From Okapia johnstoni (Eukaryota; Chordata; Mammalia; Artiodactyla; Giraffidae): 64,000 nucleotides of DNA. Made by a program: the position numbers and the translations under genes. A model generated the notes under the pieces. The model was not told the DNA's origin, searched no databases, and saw only the letters and a list, made by a program, of their open reading frames with translations. Location: positions 60,630,985 through 60,694,984 of the forward strand of contig CM044321.1 of NCBI GenBank assembly GCA_024291935.2. The letters are read 5' to 3'. How positions within the stretch are numbered: position 1 is the stretch's first letter; each line of letters opens with the position of its first letter. Shown piece by piece: positions 43,876 through 56,799 of this stretch.

Positions 43876-44104
43876 AGATTCAAAAAATGCTGGCAGCTGA
43901 AGGAAGCCTTTGTTAGGAGATTCTTTGGTGCTACTTGGCTGCCTTTGGCTTTTGTCCTTTCCTCTGCCCCCAAGAAACACCAGTTCAGCTTTTCCCGTGA
44001 CTGTGGCCTGAATCTAATGTGTCACAGGGGACATGTTACTGTCGGTTGATGGGCAGAGCGGACAGAGGGAAAAAGAACGGAGCTGAGACAGCAAGTCTCG
44101 ATTC

Positions 44105-44225
44105 TTAGTCAGGTTTAGCTGTAATCTGTTGCAAGACCGCAGGCAGTTGGGTAGTTTGTCTCTTGTCTTGGGCTGCTTGTTCTGTAAAATGAAGATGTTG
44201 GGCTAGTCTTTGTAGTTCTCTGTAC
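44105..44225 (+). mobile_element. MIR SINE fragment, + orientation
   Basis: The segment ctgttgcaagaccgcaggca, then tgcttgttctgtaaaatgaa and gatgttgggctagtctttgt resembles MIR in sense orientation. Confidence 0.55.
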
Positions 44226-45241
44226 CTCTAGAATTGAGATTTCATTCCCTGTCTATAACTGCGGGCTTCATTTATTGACACCTCCAGTCCACCTTTATGT
44301 TGCCATGTGTCATAAGGGTGTAAAACTTGGGAAACATCCAAGCATACAAGGATGGCTTTAGTAGGAAAAGGAGGTTAAACAGTGGGAGAGAATAAAGGCA
44401 CTGCGTGTGTAGAGACTTACTGTCTATGTGTACGGTACTAAAAATGTGAAATAATTACTGAGGGGTTATAGAATCCCCCAGTAGGCACTCAGTTTCCCTA
44501 GAGTGGAGACAATGCCTTATTTGTCTGTCTGTCTTTCATTCATCCATTCTTTCATTTGTAGTGCCTAGTACAGTGCCTCCCCTGTAGCAGAGCACTTTTG
44601 AAACGAATGGATGGAGGAAAGAAGTCACAAATGGGAAATTAGTGAGGGTGTAGCCTAAAAGTGTCTTTAAGAAGCGAACACGGGCTTTCTGGTGCTCCTT
44701 TGTGTGACTGGGATGGACAGTTGTCGGCCTCAGGGCGTTGGGAATGTTACAGTGGTCCCAGGATCGCACCAGTGCTCAGACATCACGTGCTCTTGGACTC
44801 CATGCTCTGTCCTCCCGCATCTTGCAGAGCACTCAGGGTGCAGGACAAGAAAACAGGAGACAGCAGTGCCCTCCCTGCAGTCAGAAGGGACAGGGAGCTA
44901 TCCCTGGGGAGGAACGTAAGGGGGGCTGTCTCTGGGGAGCCTCTGGGAAGCATGAAAGGACACAGTACATTTTGGGAGTCCAAGTACAAAGTCTGAAGGG
45001 AGATTCAGGGTGAAACAAGGCTGCAAAGGCAGGCAGGGTCAGGTCTGAGAAGCTTACACGAACTTGATCCTTATCTGATGGAAAAAGGAAGCCAGGGGGG
45101 TTTGAAGCAGGGTCAGGGATGTGAGCAGATGGGCTTTTATAGAAAGTGGGGACTAGGAGTGGCCGTGAGGAAGTTGCATGGGTGGGGAGGCTGAAGGGAC
45201 AGGGGGCCACCTGACGGTAGGGTCTCCAGGGACATCAGCCT

Positions 45242-45309
45242 GCACTGTCTTCCTCCACCCCTGTTGGCATCCTGCGCACTGTCTTCCTCCACCCCTGTTG
45301 GCATCCTGC
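45242..45309. repeat. Perfect 34-bp tandem duplication
   Basis: The unit gcactgtcttcctccacccc...catcctgc occupies 45242-45275 and is repeated exactly at 45276-45309. Confidence 0.97.
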
Positions 45310-47815
45310 CTCATCCCACCGTCCTTCCAAAAAATAGAGAACATGATGTGCCATCGATGGAAACCTTTTTCTCTGCTGTTAGGAGCTGGTGTACTGCTTT
45401 TGAAGTGTCGCCCAGCCTAGAAATCAGCTGTTTTAGGCTAAATAGTAGCTTCAGGTGACAGGATGGGTGTGGTGGAGTCTCAGGGTTGAAGGCTGATACC
45501 ACCGCAGTTTGGTTAAAACGTCTCCTTGAGGTGTTTGAAAATACTTTGTTCACTATAGTAATGGCTGTTATTTTGATCTTCAGTTTTTAATGTGTGCTTC
45601 ATCTCACTATCGTATTTTGGTTAAGTAGAACATGCCTTTCAGTAAATTCCACCACAGTGTTGTGTCAGAACGTCTTTCATGTTGTCTCAGATTTGTTGAT
45701 ATTTTTATTGCTCGCTCCACGTACATCTAGATTATTAGGCTCATACTTGCTGGCCTGAAGCACTTGTCAGCTGATAGTAAGAGGCATCTCTGAGCGGTCA
45801 GTGTTGACAGCACTGTTGGTGTAACTTGTGGCATTCTTCCACACACTACTTGGTTGGTTTTGCCAGCCTGCCTCTCCATGGATCACCAGTGGTATTATTC
45901 CTTCGTCTTGTGCAGCTGCTGATGATACAACTTCTGCCTTAAGAGGTCACAACTGGTCAGGGCTTAGATAACTACTGACGGCACAAGTGTTAAGGGCAAG
46001 TGACCCTAGAGAAGTGTGACAGGGAATCCTGGGGCTTCATGGGTTGGAAGCACCAGGTGGAGTATGGCCCAGCCTGAGAAGAAGTGCGTGCGGGTCGAAT
46101 TTCAGCAGTCTGAACCCGCTTCTGGGCCGAGCAGGGAGGAGGTGGCTGGTGCGGGGAGCGCTGTTGGTAGGAGAGGGCCTGTATGTTAAGGGAATTGAGA
46201 AGTGCAGTGTAGCTGGAGATGGGTTCCTGGAGATCATGACAAAGTGGGGGCCTTGTCCCGTCCCTGTCATTTGTAAATGAGAGTCAGGAGCTATCGAGAA
46301 GGGGCCAATTTCATACGTATTATTGCTGACAATAATGCTGTTAATTAATTTTTTTTAAGTGCCAATTACAATTGCTTGGATTTGTGACTGAGCATCTGAG
46401 AACAGACTGGAATTATCCTGGAAAATAACCACTTGATCAAGGAATAACATGATAGGATCACATGTTATTAAGGGTTTTATTTTTCTATTTAGTTATTTAC
46501 TCCTGTAGTCGTATACCAGTAACTGGCTTTCATTCAGTATTGAGTTTTTTTCCTACAGTGTGTAGTTTTGCTTACTAAAAATAAGGACTGGATTATAGTT
46601 TATCAAGAAAAATATATATTAATTATTGTGTTGGAAATTTTGAGTTACCAATTTTGTCTGCTTAAATTGTATTAAAAGGACTTTGACATAACTAAGCATA
46701 CTCATTTTTCTTGGGAATGTCAGTTCCTTTACTATTACAGATTCAGCTTGTCCATGTCAAAGTTTTTTAAAAATGCTAAATCTCGTTTAAAAAAGATTCA
46801 TACTTTTTTTGAGTAAGTGACATAGACCATTACAACCCAGTTTTTTTTTTTAATAAATCAAGAAATACTTAGCAGTTTTTAAATTTTGGAAACAGAGGCT
46901 TCAGTTTCTATGGTGTTTAATAAATGTGATTATTCATAGCAGAAACTGCATACCCGAAGCAGCTTAAGAAGCAGGAGAAAGTATTCGCATCAAATAGGAA
47001 CCAGCTGGATTTTAGAAAGAAAGAGTTAACATACAGCTGTTTTGCTCTCTTAATTAAATACACTTTGGGTTTCTGTCTGGTGTGTGGGGGGGAAATCACA
47101 TCTTAACCTGGTAGTACGTGGCTTTTTGTTCTACATAGGACAGTTTTTAGGGATGATAGTAATATTTACAAGTATGTGAGCAAATACAGAGCCACATTGC
47201 TGGTTAGGACATTTCTGAAGAAGAAAGTTTCCAGCAGAGAAAGGCTGACGGTGATTAAGTGGCGTTCCCCTTCAGTGTCTGCAGCATTGAGTTGTGTGGC
47301 TGTTGTCTTTTCATCCACGCTGGCACATCTTGCCTAGTCCCAGGGTGATACTGGGTTAAAGGGCGCTGAGTTAGTTCTAATACAGAGAGCACGAAGGAAG
47401 AGAACTGTGCCACGAGAGCTCCCCGAAGACCATCCCGTGGATGTCAACCCCAGGAGAGTTTAAAAAAAAAATTATCTGACACCAAGCTAATTATGAGATA
47501 GTTGAGCTACATGCGGCCGTATGTGCACATTAATTAGCATGTACATACATGCACATACATATACAGTATCACTATTCAGATTTTCCAGAAGATGGGCTTG
47601 CAGGAACAAGTAACATTCAACTCTTACCCATTTAATGTGTTAATATTAGTGCTTCTTGGGTGGCAAGTATTTTTTTTTTTTAATGGAAGTGAAACATCTC
47701 AGATTAATTCAGTCACATTCAACATAAATTGAGCCTTAAAAAAAAAATCTCATATTCTTCCCTGTCTTTACCCCTATCTGGCAGATAAATGTCTGTGGTC
47801 CACTTTGGTGATAGG

Positions 47816-48003
47816 GGAATTGCCTGGTGGCTCAGTGGTAAAGAATCTACCTGCCAATGCAGGAGACGAGGATTCGATCCCTGGTTGGAAAGCTCCTCTC
47901 TGAAGTTTGAGGAAATGGCAACTCACTTCAGTATCTTTGCCTGGAGAATTCCATGGACAGGGGAGCCGGGAAGGCTACAGCCCATGGGTCTACAGAGTTG
48001 GAT
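47816..48003 (+). mobile_element. Bov-tA SINE, + orientation
   Basis: The head ggtggctcagtggtaaagaa, tctacctgccaatgcaggag, body gaggaaatggcaactcactt and tail catggacaggggagccggga are in order. The last part is shortened. Confidence 0.9.
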
Positions 48004-48444
48004 GTACAAAAAAAACGTGTACAATTTGGTGGTAATGCCAGCGTATTCAGGAGCAGGCCTCGTGGTTGACTGGTGCTTGAGCAACACACAAGTGAACCAT
48101 GGTCTGCGTTCCCTCGTGAAATATACCCTTCGTCTGGCTGCTCATGCTACCCTCCAGTACACCAGCTTGGTCTCATTTTTCCTGAAACTCATTAGTGTTT
48201 TATCAGACATGTTTATGTAGTTGTTATCACTTTCCCAACTAATAAAAAAAGTAGTTAAACATTAAATGAATCCATTAAATATGAATTAAAATAATTATCT
48301 TTAGGAAAACTAAGTTGGGTACTTTGGAAATAAATTGCTGATAAACTAGGTGTGGTCAGACCCTATAAAAAATAAGGGGGAAAGCACGAAGAATTCTGTA
48401 GTTAGATTGCTCTGCAGTGATCTGGTAGATTCCGCCACTTTGCT
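48004..48444. other. Unique intronic DNA
   Basis: No repeat or exon recognised between two Bov-tA copies. Confidence 0.5.
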
Positions 48445-48650
48445 GTGCTTAGTTGCTCAGTCGTGTCCGACTCTTTGTGACCCCATGGACTGTAGCCCGC
48501 TAGGCTCCTCTGTCCATGGCGTTCTCTGGGCAAGAATACTGGAGTGGGTAGCCATACCCTCCTCCAGGGGATCTTCCTAACCCAGGGATTGAACCCAGGT
48601 CTCCCACATTGCACACAGGTTCTTTACCATCTGAGCCATGAGGGAAGCCC
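48445..48650 (-). mobile_element. Bov-tA SINE, - orientation, full length
   Basis: It reads gcttagttgctcagtcgtgt, ctctgggcaagaatactgga, gatcttcctaacccaggga and accatctgagccatgaggga. gccacttt on both sides is a possible short target-site duplication. Confidence 0.93.
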
Positions 48651-49605
48651 TCTGCCACTTTAAAGAAATCAATGTTGTAAACCTTTGGTGACAGTGTCTT
48701 GTGGGTTTATAAGGAAGATGGGGCCTGTCTCAAAGGAAAGATTTTGCCTTACCTCACACATTTGCATGTATTTAAGGTTAATGTTTAAGGCCTGTATATC
48801 AGCTTTAACAAATTGTGCACTTTCACGTTCCCTTTTTAAAATTAATTGGCCAACTCCAGGTTTGATCTGGGATTGTATTGGGTGACAAATGTATTTTAAC
48901 CTGTAGTATTAAAAACTTTGACCACCAAAAGCCACATTGTTAGGGATATGTCTTGTTTCTCTTCATTACCTTGTGTTAGAATGATAGATCATCTCAGGAA
49001 TGTGCTAGGAAAAGTCCAAAATGCAAATAAAAGTCCCAGGCGTGGTAAGACTTTCAAAGAGACTTGAAGGATTATTGCCAATGCCTTCAGTTAAAACTGG
49101 GGAAATGGCCCTAACAGTGGTGTAGCTGCTGAGTGACTGAGGCAGTGTGTGGTGAGCCTGTGCTGGGTACTCGTGGGTGGAGTGTTCACATTCATCCCTT
49201 ACTCATCCCACACAGAATCGCCTCTAGCCTGGGACCTTGACCTCTGTACCAGTTTTATGGTAGTGTGAGTAAGGTGTAGAAGATTCTGCTCATTGAGTAG
49301 GTGAGTTTCATAGTGTGGTTTTTTGGTTTTGCTTTTGCATTTGGGTTCATCTTTACTTGTGTCAACTGAAAAGAATAGATTGTTGATCTACTCCTGAATC
49401 TCCGGTACAAATCCTGAAAAAGGACTGATTGCCAATTAGTAGCCAAAGGTGGTATGTTAGGTAAACAAACATTGCCTGCTAGATGGAATGTACTATTTAG
49501 GATGAAATTAAAAGAAGTCCCCCTCCCCCAATTCAAATGATTTTGTGTAGAAAAACAATAGCATTAAAAAAGCTCTATTAGCGATTGAAGGTAAGTGTCT
49601 CTCCA
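48651..49605. other. Unique intronic DNA
   Basis: No repeat or exon recognised. Confidence 0.5.
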
Positions 49606-49815
49606 TTGCTTCCCTAGTGACTCAGTGGTAAAGAATCCGCCTGCAATGCAGGAGCCTCAGGAGATGTGGGTTTGATCCCTGGGTCGGGAAGATCCCCTGG
49701 AGAAGGGAATGGCTACCCACTCCAGTATTCTTTCCTGGAGAATCCCATGGACAGAGGAGCCTGACAGGCTACAGTCCATAGGATTGCAAAGACTTGGACG
49801 CCACTGAATAGACTT
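49606..49815 (+). mobile_element. Bov-tA SINE, + orientation (first of a tandem pair)
   Basis: Head cttccctagtgactcagtgg, middle gaagatcccctggagaaggg, cccactccagtattctttcc, and tail aagacttggacgccactgaa. Confidence 0.93.
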
Positions 49816-49841
49816 AGCACGAAATCGAGCACGTCTCTCCC

Positions 49842-50012
49842 ATGGGTGCAGATGAAGAAACCGCCTGCAGTGCAGGAGACCTGGGTTCAGTCCCTGGGTT
49901 GGGAAGATCCCCTGGAGAAGGGAATGGCTACCCACTCCAGTATTCTGGCCTGGAGAATTCCATGGACTGTATGGGGTCCCAAAGAGTCAGACAAGACCGA
50001 GCGACTTTCACT
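49842..50012 (+). mobile_element. Bov-tA SINE, + orientation (second of the pair)
   Basis: It starts within the tRNA-like region (gaagaaaccgcctgcagtgc) and runs through gggaagatcccctggagaag to gagtcagacaagaccgagcg. It shares the ggaatggctacccactccag variant with its neighbour, so the two may derive from one source or from local duplication. Confidence 0.92.
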
Positions 50013-51995
50013 TCATTGGTGTTTGAAATAATTGTATTGCTTGTATGGACTTCATTCCCTTTTACATTTGACATTGGTTATGCATTGTCCCCCATCCTCC
50101 ACATTTAATCCCTTAGGGATCTGTGTCAATGAGTTTTATGCTTTGAAAAGTTAAAAATTGGTTTTTTTTTTTTTGTCCTCAAGAGTTAAGACTGGGGAGA
50201 AAGAGAAGGAAGGCTTTTCGAATTTCCTTTGAAAGCTTTTATTTCTCTCACATACCAACTCCTTTTGAAAATTTCTCTGTGTGCAGCAGGCTTAGGGGTT
50301 TGCAGATGACTAATGCCAGAGAGTATGTGCAGACACACTGTCCCTTGACTGTGCATGGCCCTGTTCTTTCCATCTTCAGAAAGTTCAAGAGAGGAAGGGT
50401 AACCTGCCTGCACTTAAGGCATAGGTCGGTCATTTGATTTGCACTTAGTTTTAAAAAAAAGTTTGAAAAAACTTTATTTAATTCATTCCTACCATGATGG
50501 GACTAAACTTTTTTGCTAAAGTCTGTGTTGTTGTTTTTCTGTGTGCTCTGAAAGCTATATAATGAAATTTTGTATATTACATATATAACAGTAATATATG
50601 TACCTCTATAATAGGGTTTTTTAATTACCTTGTTTCTTTAAAATCTCTAATATTTGAAAACATGGTACTAATTTGAGATTTCATAACTGCTCTGAACTGA
50701 GGATCTTTGGTGATAACTTCTGTTTCAAGGTAGTTTTCAAATGAAGATATTAATGATAAAACTGTTTTTATAAAGATACGACTAGTTATTGCTCTATACA
50801 GCAAAGCAAGAATAACATCTTTGAAAACGTGTGCCAAAAAGTGACAGTCTGACAAAAAAGCCATTCAACCACTGCGAATTTTAATGGGAATTTCAGAATC
50901 ACATTTTAGTGAAGTGTCAGTGTTCAGTGTATTTGGGCAGCTCAGAAGATTGATTTGTTCAGATTTGCTTGAAGACTTGATGTGAACTAATTTGACTTTG
51001 TATTTATAATTTAAAAAAACATAATCATAAAAGACATTTGAAAAAATAGGGAAAAGAGCCATATTTCTTTAATGAAAGAAAACAATGTTTTAGTAATGCT
51101 CTCCTTTTCTTTTCCATGCAGTATCTTTAAAAAATCTCCACTTAATGCTACGTATAAACTTGCCAACTTGCTTCTGATTAATAAAGTTAGTTCAATCAGG
51201 GAATAACATAAAATGCTATCATTGGCAACATAACTGGAAGTGACTTGAGCAGATAAAAATTGAGCTTTAAATCCAAAGCTAAATTCTTCCTTTTATGTTA
51301 TCTATTGTCATCATTTAGCGAAAAGAAACATACCTGCCCTTAGGAATTTTCACTATTTCCCAAAGACTGGGCTTTAACAAACAGATTTAGCAGTTGTCAT
51401 CTGGTGAAAGGGGGAGGATGAGTGCAGAGAAGGAAGGTGGGGGCAGTGAGCTGTGACCCATGCCTGTGGGTTGATTTTATTATACCCGGACCAGACCCAC
51501 CTTTGGCTCTTGCTTCCACACACCATCACCTTGCAGACGTTGATCTGCACTTTTCTGTTTTCCTGTCTCTTTTCAGCTTTTTATTTTAGTGGATTTTCTT
51601 GATGAAAGACTACTGTTGATTGGTTGTCAATCATATGAACTTTGGTTGTTATGATGACTAGGAAGCCTAAATAAAAAATCTGTTCGCTTCAATTTGGACT
51701 GAAATGTGAATCCCAGTTTTTTTAGAGGATTTAATCATCCTTGGTGATACGTTAAGTCGAGTTAGGGTTCTGAGTATGCCGAGCACCTCAGGAGTAAATT
51801 AGATAGTTTGAAAGCCCCATTAACTCTTTCAGAGCGCTAGGCTACTATTTAGTTCACCCAAACAATAATTTACTAAGTTTAGCATACCCAGACGGTAATT
51901 TGCAAAGTAATACCTTGAAGATGCTAGAAAGAGTTAATGAAGCTTCTGAAGGACCTTGCTTTTTCTTGGAGAACCTGGTTTCAGTATACCTGAGA

Positions 51996-52037
51996 AACTC
52001 TGGGAGATGGTGAAGGACAGGGAAGCCTGGTGTGTAG
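51996..52037 (+). mobile_element. Short BovB 3' relic
   Basis: The segment aaactctgggagatggtgaa, ggacagggaagcctggtgtg matches the BovB 3' region for about 40 bases and then stops. Confidence 0.75.
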
Positions 52038-52269
52038 CACCTACCGCTCACTTGACTGAAAGAAGTCTCATCCTGCAGCCGCAGAGAAAACTCCTCCCAT
52101 CAACTCCAGCTGCCACAGCTGAGCTCCCTTGGAGTGACTCCTCCCTCCCTGTGGTCATACCGTCTCGTACCTGGGTCCCCACAGTGGGCTTGCTGCCTCC
52201 AGTCTCCTCCTCCTTCACTCGCCTCTGGGCAAGCTGTGACATCAGATTCCTTGACATGTCACTTTAGTT

Positions 52270-52500
52270 TTATCATTAATTATTTCAGTCACCCCTTCAA
52301 ACACTTGCACACTTTCTGTTGGCATTCAAGGCCACCCACCATCCCACCACCTATTGGCCCACCTTTCCACCTTCCTTCCTACAAACTCCTCTACCAGTCC
52401 CGCTTTCATGCTCCAGGGCATTCTCCTCCCTCCTAGTTATTTTACTCTGTTCTCCCAGCAAGGCCTTCCCCTTCCCTAGCCACACTAGGTAGATCCTTCT
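52270..52500 (+). mobile_element. L2 LINE fragment, + orientation
   Basis: It contains tggcattcaaggccacccac, ctattggcccacctttccac, tacaaactcctctaccagtc and catgctccagggcattctcc, a pattern of the L2 region upstream of its 3' end. Confidence 0.65.
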
Positions 52501-53361
52501 AGACCTGTTCAAGGAAGGAAGCCAGACTCGAAAGGTGACGTCTGCCCAGTTCTATTTATATGACTTTGAGTAAATAATCAAAACTGCTAGAAGCCAGATT
52601 AGTGGTTAACCTGTGGGGAAGGGGCTGCTGACTGGGTGCTGCTGGGAGCCTGATGCTGGGAATGACTGGGGGTGGTGGTTACATGAGGGTGTTCAGATGT
52701 AAAAACTCAATGAACTGTACACAGCAGATTTCAGTGCTCATCTATATGTAAGTTAAACATCAATAAAACATAGACGTAAAACGGTGTCCATCTTACAAGG
52801 CTGTGAAATGGCTTAAATTCAGTAGTGTTGAAAATGCTGAGGGCAGAGACTGGCATGTGGGGGAAACAAAAGTTGTCTTTTTCACTCTGAATTGTATAGT
52901 AGATATTCCCCGGCAAGACGAATTTTGCAAATAATTTTGTCTTGGAGACAGTTGGGGTACCTTTTTCACTTGAATTGCTGTGTTTATTGATCAGTTGATA
53001 TTGTTTATTTAATGTGGATACCTGCTTTTATTTTTGTTTATTGGGTACATTTTTGATCCTCAATAGGAATAGTGGCAGTATGGTGTGTCATGGATAGCTT
53101 AGAATGAATTTAGAGATTTTTCTTCTCTCATGCACTGCACACAGAAACAAAAAGAACTTCGAGTATATTTTAAAAGTATTTCACACAACAGGCTTAAGAT
53201 TGGAACTCTTTGCCTAAGAGTATTCTAGTTACCAGGAAGCATCTATGAATGGGACATGTGGGAGGGCAAATTACAACTCCGTGTAAGGAAGACTTTCTTA
53301 GTAAAGCTGTTAAAATGGGTTTAAATGATTTTTAAATAATAAAACATCTTATGTTTGAGAT

Positions 53362-53515
53362 GGGGGTTAGCAAACTTCAATGTGTATATGAATCACTGGG
53401 AACTTGTTCAAACATGGTTCTGACTCAGTAGGTCTGGGGCGCAGGTGAGATCCTGCAATTGTAACCAGCTCCTGGATGAAGGTGCTGGACCCCAAACCAC
53501 ACTTTAACTAGCACA
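53362..53515. mobile_element. MER5A-type hAT-Charlie element
   Basis: It reads ggttagcaaacttcaatgtg, gaatcactgggaacttgttc, gactcagtaggtctggggcg and accacactttaactagcac, matching the inverted-repeat ended MER5A layout. Non-coding. Confidence 0.75.
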
Positions 53516-54924
53516 GAGTCAGAGGCATATTCAGGTTTAGGGATGTTGACACTATGAAGGGCCAAACAGGAACAGCTTAGCCCATGAAAACCACTCCTCA
53601 CATTTGGGTGGATAAGGGACCATGTGAGCCACGTTTGTGTAAATATTCCTGAAAGAATCCATTCAAAAAAGTATTGACTTGTCTTTTAAAGTTCTGGTGT
53701 TACATGATTTTTTTTTTTTTTTTTAATGCTAGTGGGCAAGACTGGTTGATTTCATACGTTTATTTTTGTTTCCTCTGGCAAATAATGTTGTTCCGTGGAA
53801 ATGACTGTGAATTCAACAGGAATTTTTAGGGGGATGAAAATGAGAAATAACTTGGAATCATTTGTGAATGCTCTTCCTTTAAAAAAAAAAAAAAATCACC
53901 AGTAGGACACAGCCCTTGCCCATTTGTGACTCTGTTCCGCGAACAATACTTGGCAGAATCACCACCACTGTGCCCTGTGCCGTTTGAAGAGCCAGCTTCT
54001 CTGCTTGGTGCTCTGCCTCTCGCGTGGTAGATTTCCATCCCCTTCTCTTTTATCCTGCTGTTTCCTTTTGCTTGTCATTTTCTTGACTCGCTACGCGATG
54101 ATTTTATTACCCCGTCAGCCTGTAACCTCTGTCAGCCTGTGATTTGAAACTGTGAAAAAAAGTCCCAAGTTACAAATTGAAGACACGACCTGGCCCTTTG
54201 ATGCTGGGCAAGCAGAGCTGTCAAAAGGCTTGTCCCCAGCACGGCTGCAGCCCGCCCACCCGCCTGCTGCTGCAGGGTGACAGGAGGAATGTGGCTTGCC
54301 CCGCCAGCTCCCGGGCACATTCCTTTCTGTTTGGGACTCAAGTACCAGACGCTCATTATTAAATTACTTAGCGGAGATGTTCTAGCACCTCTGATGCCTT
54401 TGAAAAGGCCCTTTCAGCCCGGGATGGGTGTGTGGGCAGAGGGAGGGGATGGCAGCTCTCACGCTGGTGAACAGGCCCTCACGCAGTCCTCTTGCCTGTG
54501 CGGCTGGCTGTTCTTGCTCGGCTCTGAATCCCGAGCTCAACGGAAGGTTCTTCACAGAGGAGGGCCCTTCCTGCTCCAAGGGAAAATGTAGGATTTCAGC
54601 TTCACCCTTGACTCGGCGTTGCCACTTACATTCCAGCGTGAGAGGCCTTCTTAAGGCTGTGATTAAGGGCCCGCAGCTGGTGAGCCCGCAGCGGAGCCTG
54701 ATAACCTAGAGCAGGCGCAACTCGGGCTGACAGACTGGGCTTCAGCGGGCTCCGTCAGAAGGACGTGTGCAACTGAGTGACGCAGATGGTTCTGGAATGT
54801 CCCCCTCGTCATCTTCCTGGGGAGACCTCTCTCTTAAGAGAATGAGAGAAGGTGGCCGTGAACTTGTCTCGTTTATTACTCTTTGTAAGCTTTTATCTGT
54901 CACGATGGTAATAAGAAGAGCAGG

Positions 54925-54980
54925 TCTAAATAGTTCACAGGGTTACTGTTGGGATTGAGTGAGATAATATATATTGGAAT
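54925..54980 (+). mobile_element. MIR SINE fragment
   Basis: ttcacagggttactgttggg followed by attgagtgagataatatat resembles the MIR 3' portion. Confidence 0.5.
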
Positions 54981-54997
54981 ACTGTGGACTTGAAACC

Positions 54998-55385
54998 ATT
55001 CAGTTCAGTTTAGTTCAGTCACTCAGTCATGTCCAGCTCTTTGCGACCCCATTGACTGAAGCACGTCAGGCTTCCCTGTCCATCACCGACTCCTGGAGCT
55101 ACTCAAACTCATGTCCATTGAGTCAGCGATGCCATCCAACCATCTCATCCTCTGTTGTCCCCTTTTCTTCCGCCTTCCATCTTTGCCAGCATCAGGGTCT
55201 TTTCAAATGAGTCAGTTCTTCACATAAAGTGGCCAAAGTATTGCAGTTTCAGCTTCAGCATCCGTCCTTCCAATGAATATTCAGGACTGATTTCCTTTAG
55301 GATGGACTGGCTGGATCTCCTTGCTGTCCTAGGGACTCTCAGGAGTCTTCTCCAACACCACAGTTGAAAAGCATCAATTCTTCAG
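54998..55385 (-). mobile_element. BovB LINE 3' end, - orientation
   Basis: It begins cattcagttcagtttagttc and passes through tcatgtccattgagtcagcg, ttcacataaagtggccaaag, tccaatgaatattcaggact, gctgtcctagggactctcag and gaaaagcatcaattcttcag. Confidence 0.93.
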
Positions 55386-55994
55386 CTTTCTTTAAAGCAT
55401 TAATTTCTTTTCTTTAAAGCATTAATCACACGCATTTATTTGTAAACCATAGTCTGCCAGGGTTTTGCTATCATAAGTAGCCTTCCCATGTGGTCAGTGC
55501 TGAACTGGCAGGGAAAGGCAGTCATTCCTTCCCACACCCCGCTGGGTAGACCAGTTGCTGTTGACTCAGGAGGACATGTAGTAGGGAGATGGGGTGAGAG
55601 GACAGGCTCTCTTCTTCCACTTTGGGGTGCTGAGCTGTCTTCTGACGGGATGTGGATGCAAGGGGATGGTGGGATGCGGGGAGGATGAATGATGAGATGG
55701 CACTGGGGACAATAAATGTTAACAGTTTTCCTCCTCACAATACCACAGAGCTTAGATGAGTACAGAGGAGTCAGGAGTGCTCAGTGGTGTTTAAAAAGCG
55801 GATGTGACTGATACATGTTGCTGGCCCGGGGCATAAGCTCACTGAGAGGAGAGCCCACCAGTGACGTGTGTGTTTATTACAGCGCAGATTGGGATTGCCT
55901 GCTTCAGCTGGAGAAGGGCCCTGGTGGTCCTGGTGGTACTCCTGCCATTGAATCTCACCAGGCCGGCCACTGAGTGCCTGAGCTCACTGAAACC

Positions 55995-56100
55995 TTCCCA
56001 GGTGGCTGTTGTCCTCATTTTATAGTCGAGGAAACAGAAAGCTTTGAATAATTTACCCAAGGTCATGTAACTAGTCATGTTCAGGGATTTGGATCAGATC
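55995..56100 (-). mobile_element. MIR SINE, - orientation
   Basis: tgtcctcattttatagtcga, ggaaacagaaagctttgaat, acccaaggtcatgtaactag and ggatttggatcagatct follow the MIR complement. Confidence 0.75.
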
Positions 56101-56799
56101 TCCAAAGCTACTTTGCTTTCTAAAGGCTGCTTATAAAAATTGGATTCCTCAGGTGTGGAATAGCCCTCAAAGACTGTAAGACAGTCTTCAGAAAGCTTTA
56201 CATTTCCACTAAGGCGCATGAGACCATGGAAAGAAGTGGTGTCAGGTGTTCTAGGAATGCCTAGGTGAGAGGAGCCCCCCTCCACAGTCTAAGCCCAGGC
56301 TCTCTAGTGGGCTGTCACAACAGAAGCCATGGGACTCCTGGAAAGTAAAGCAGGGCCCATTCTGAGTGCAACTGGGGGAGATTAGCTTTCGTGCGAATGA
56401 ACACATGGTCCATTTGACCACCCAGGAGGACTTAAACCAGATTCTGTGTCTCCAGCCTTTACTCTCTGTTTCTTGTATGACAAACACACAGGCTATGATC
56501 CCCTCCCTGCCGCCAGCAAACCCAGAGCAAATTCTCTTGTATTAAATAATCACAATGCCATGTGCTGAATGCTTTTGTGTATACTTGTTAGACTTGAAAC
56601 ACTCCCCCCCCCCGCCCCCCGCAAAGAAGTTGTGTTGACATTTACGCAGAGCCTATCACTCATCAGGACGAGAGGGACTCACATGTCACTGTTTTGTAGC
56701 CAGCAGCCCGAGTTGTGAGATAAACATTTGTTGAAATGTGGTTTTCGTACCTCTTGTTGTTTCATGGCCTTGCTGACTGATGTATGGTTCATGGATGGG

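Larger units (their letters stand above)
39931..47815. other. 7.9-kb block without ruminant SINEs
   Basis: No Bov-tA, CHR or BovB copy was found. It holds MIR fragments (about 40040-40215 and 44105-44225), one LTR-like ancient repeat (43505-43875), an AT palindrome (43029-43054) and a tandem duplication (45242-45309). The rest looks single copy, with 40220-43500 the cleanest part. No exon-like frame. Confidence 0.5.
50013..54924. other. Intronic DNA with sparse old repeats
   Basis: Apart from a 40-base BovB relic at 51996-52037, an L2 fragment at about 52270-52500, a MER5A-like element at 53362-53515 and A/T homopolymers near 53710 and 53880, this reads as unique sequence. Bases about 54160-54760 are comparatively G+C rich but not a CpG island. 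Confidence 0.5.

Noticed and set aside
56604..56622. C-rich run as a regulatory G-quadruplex on the minus strand
   Set aside because: The run is C10 G C6, which gives too few separate G-runs for confidence. It reads as homopolymer drift.
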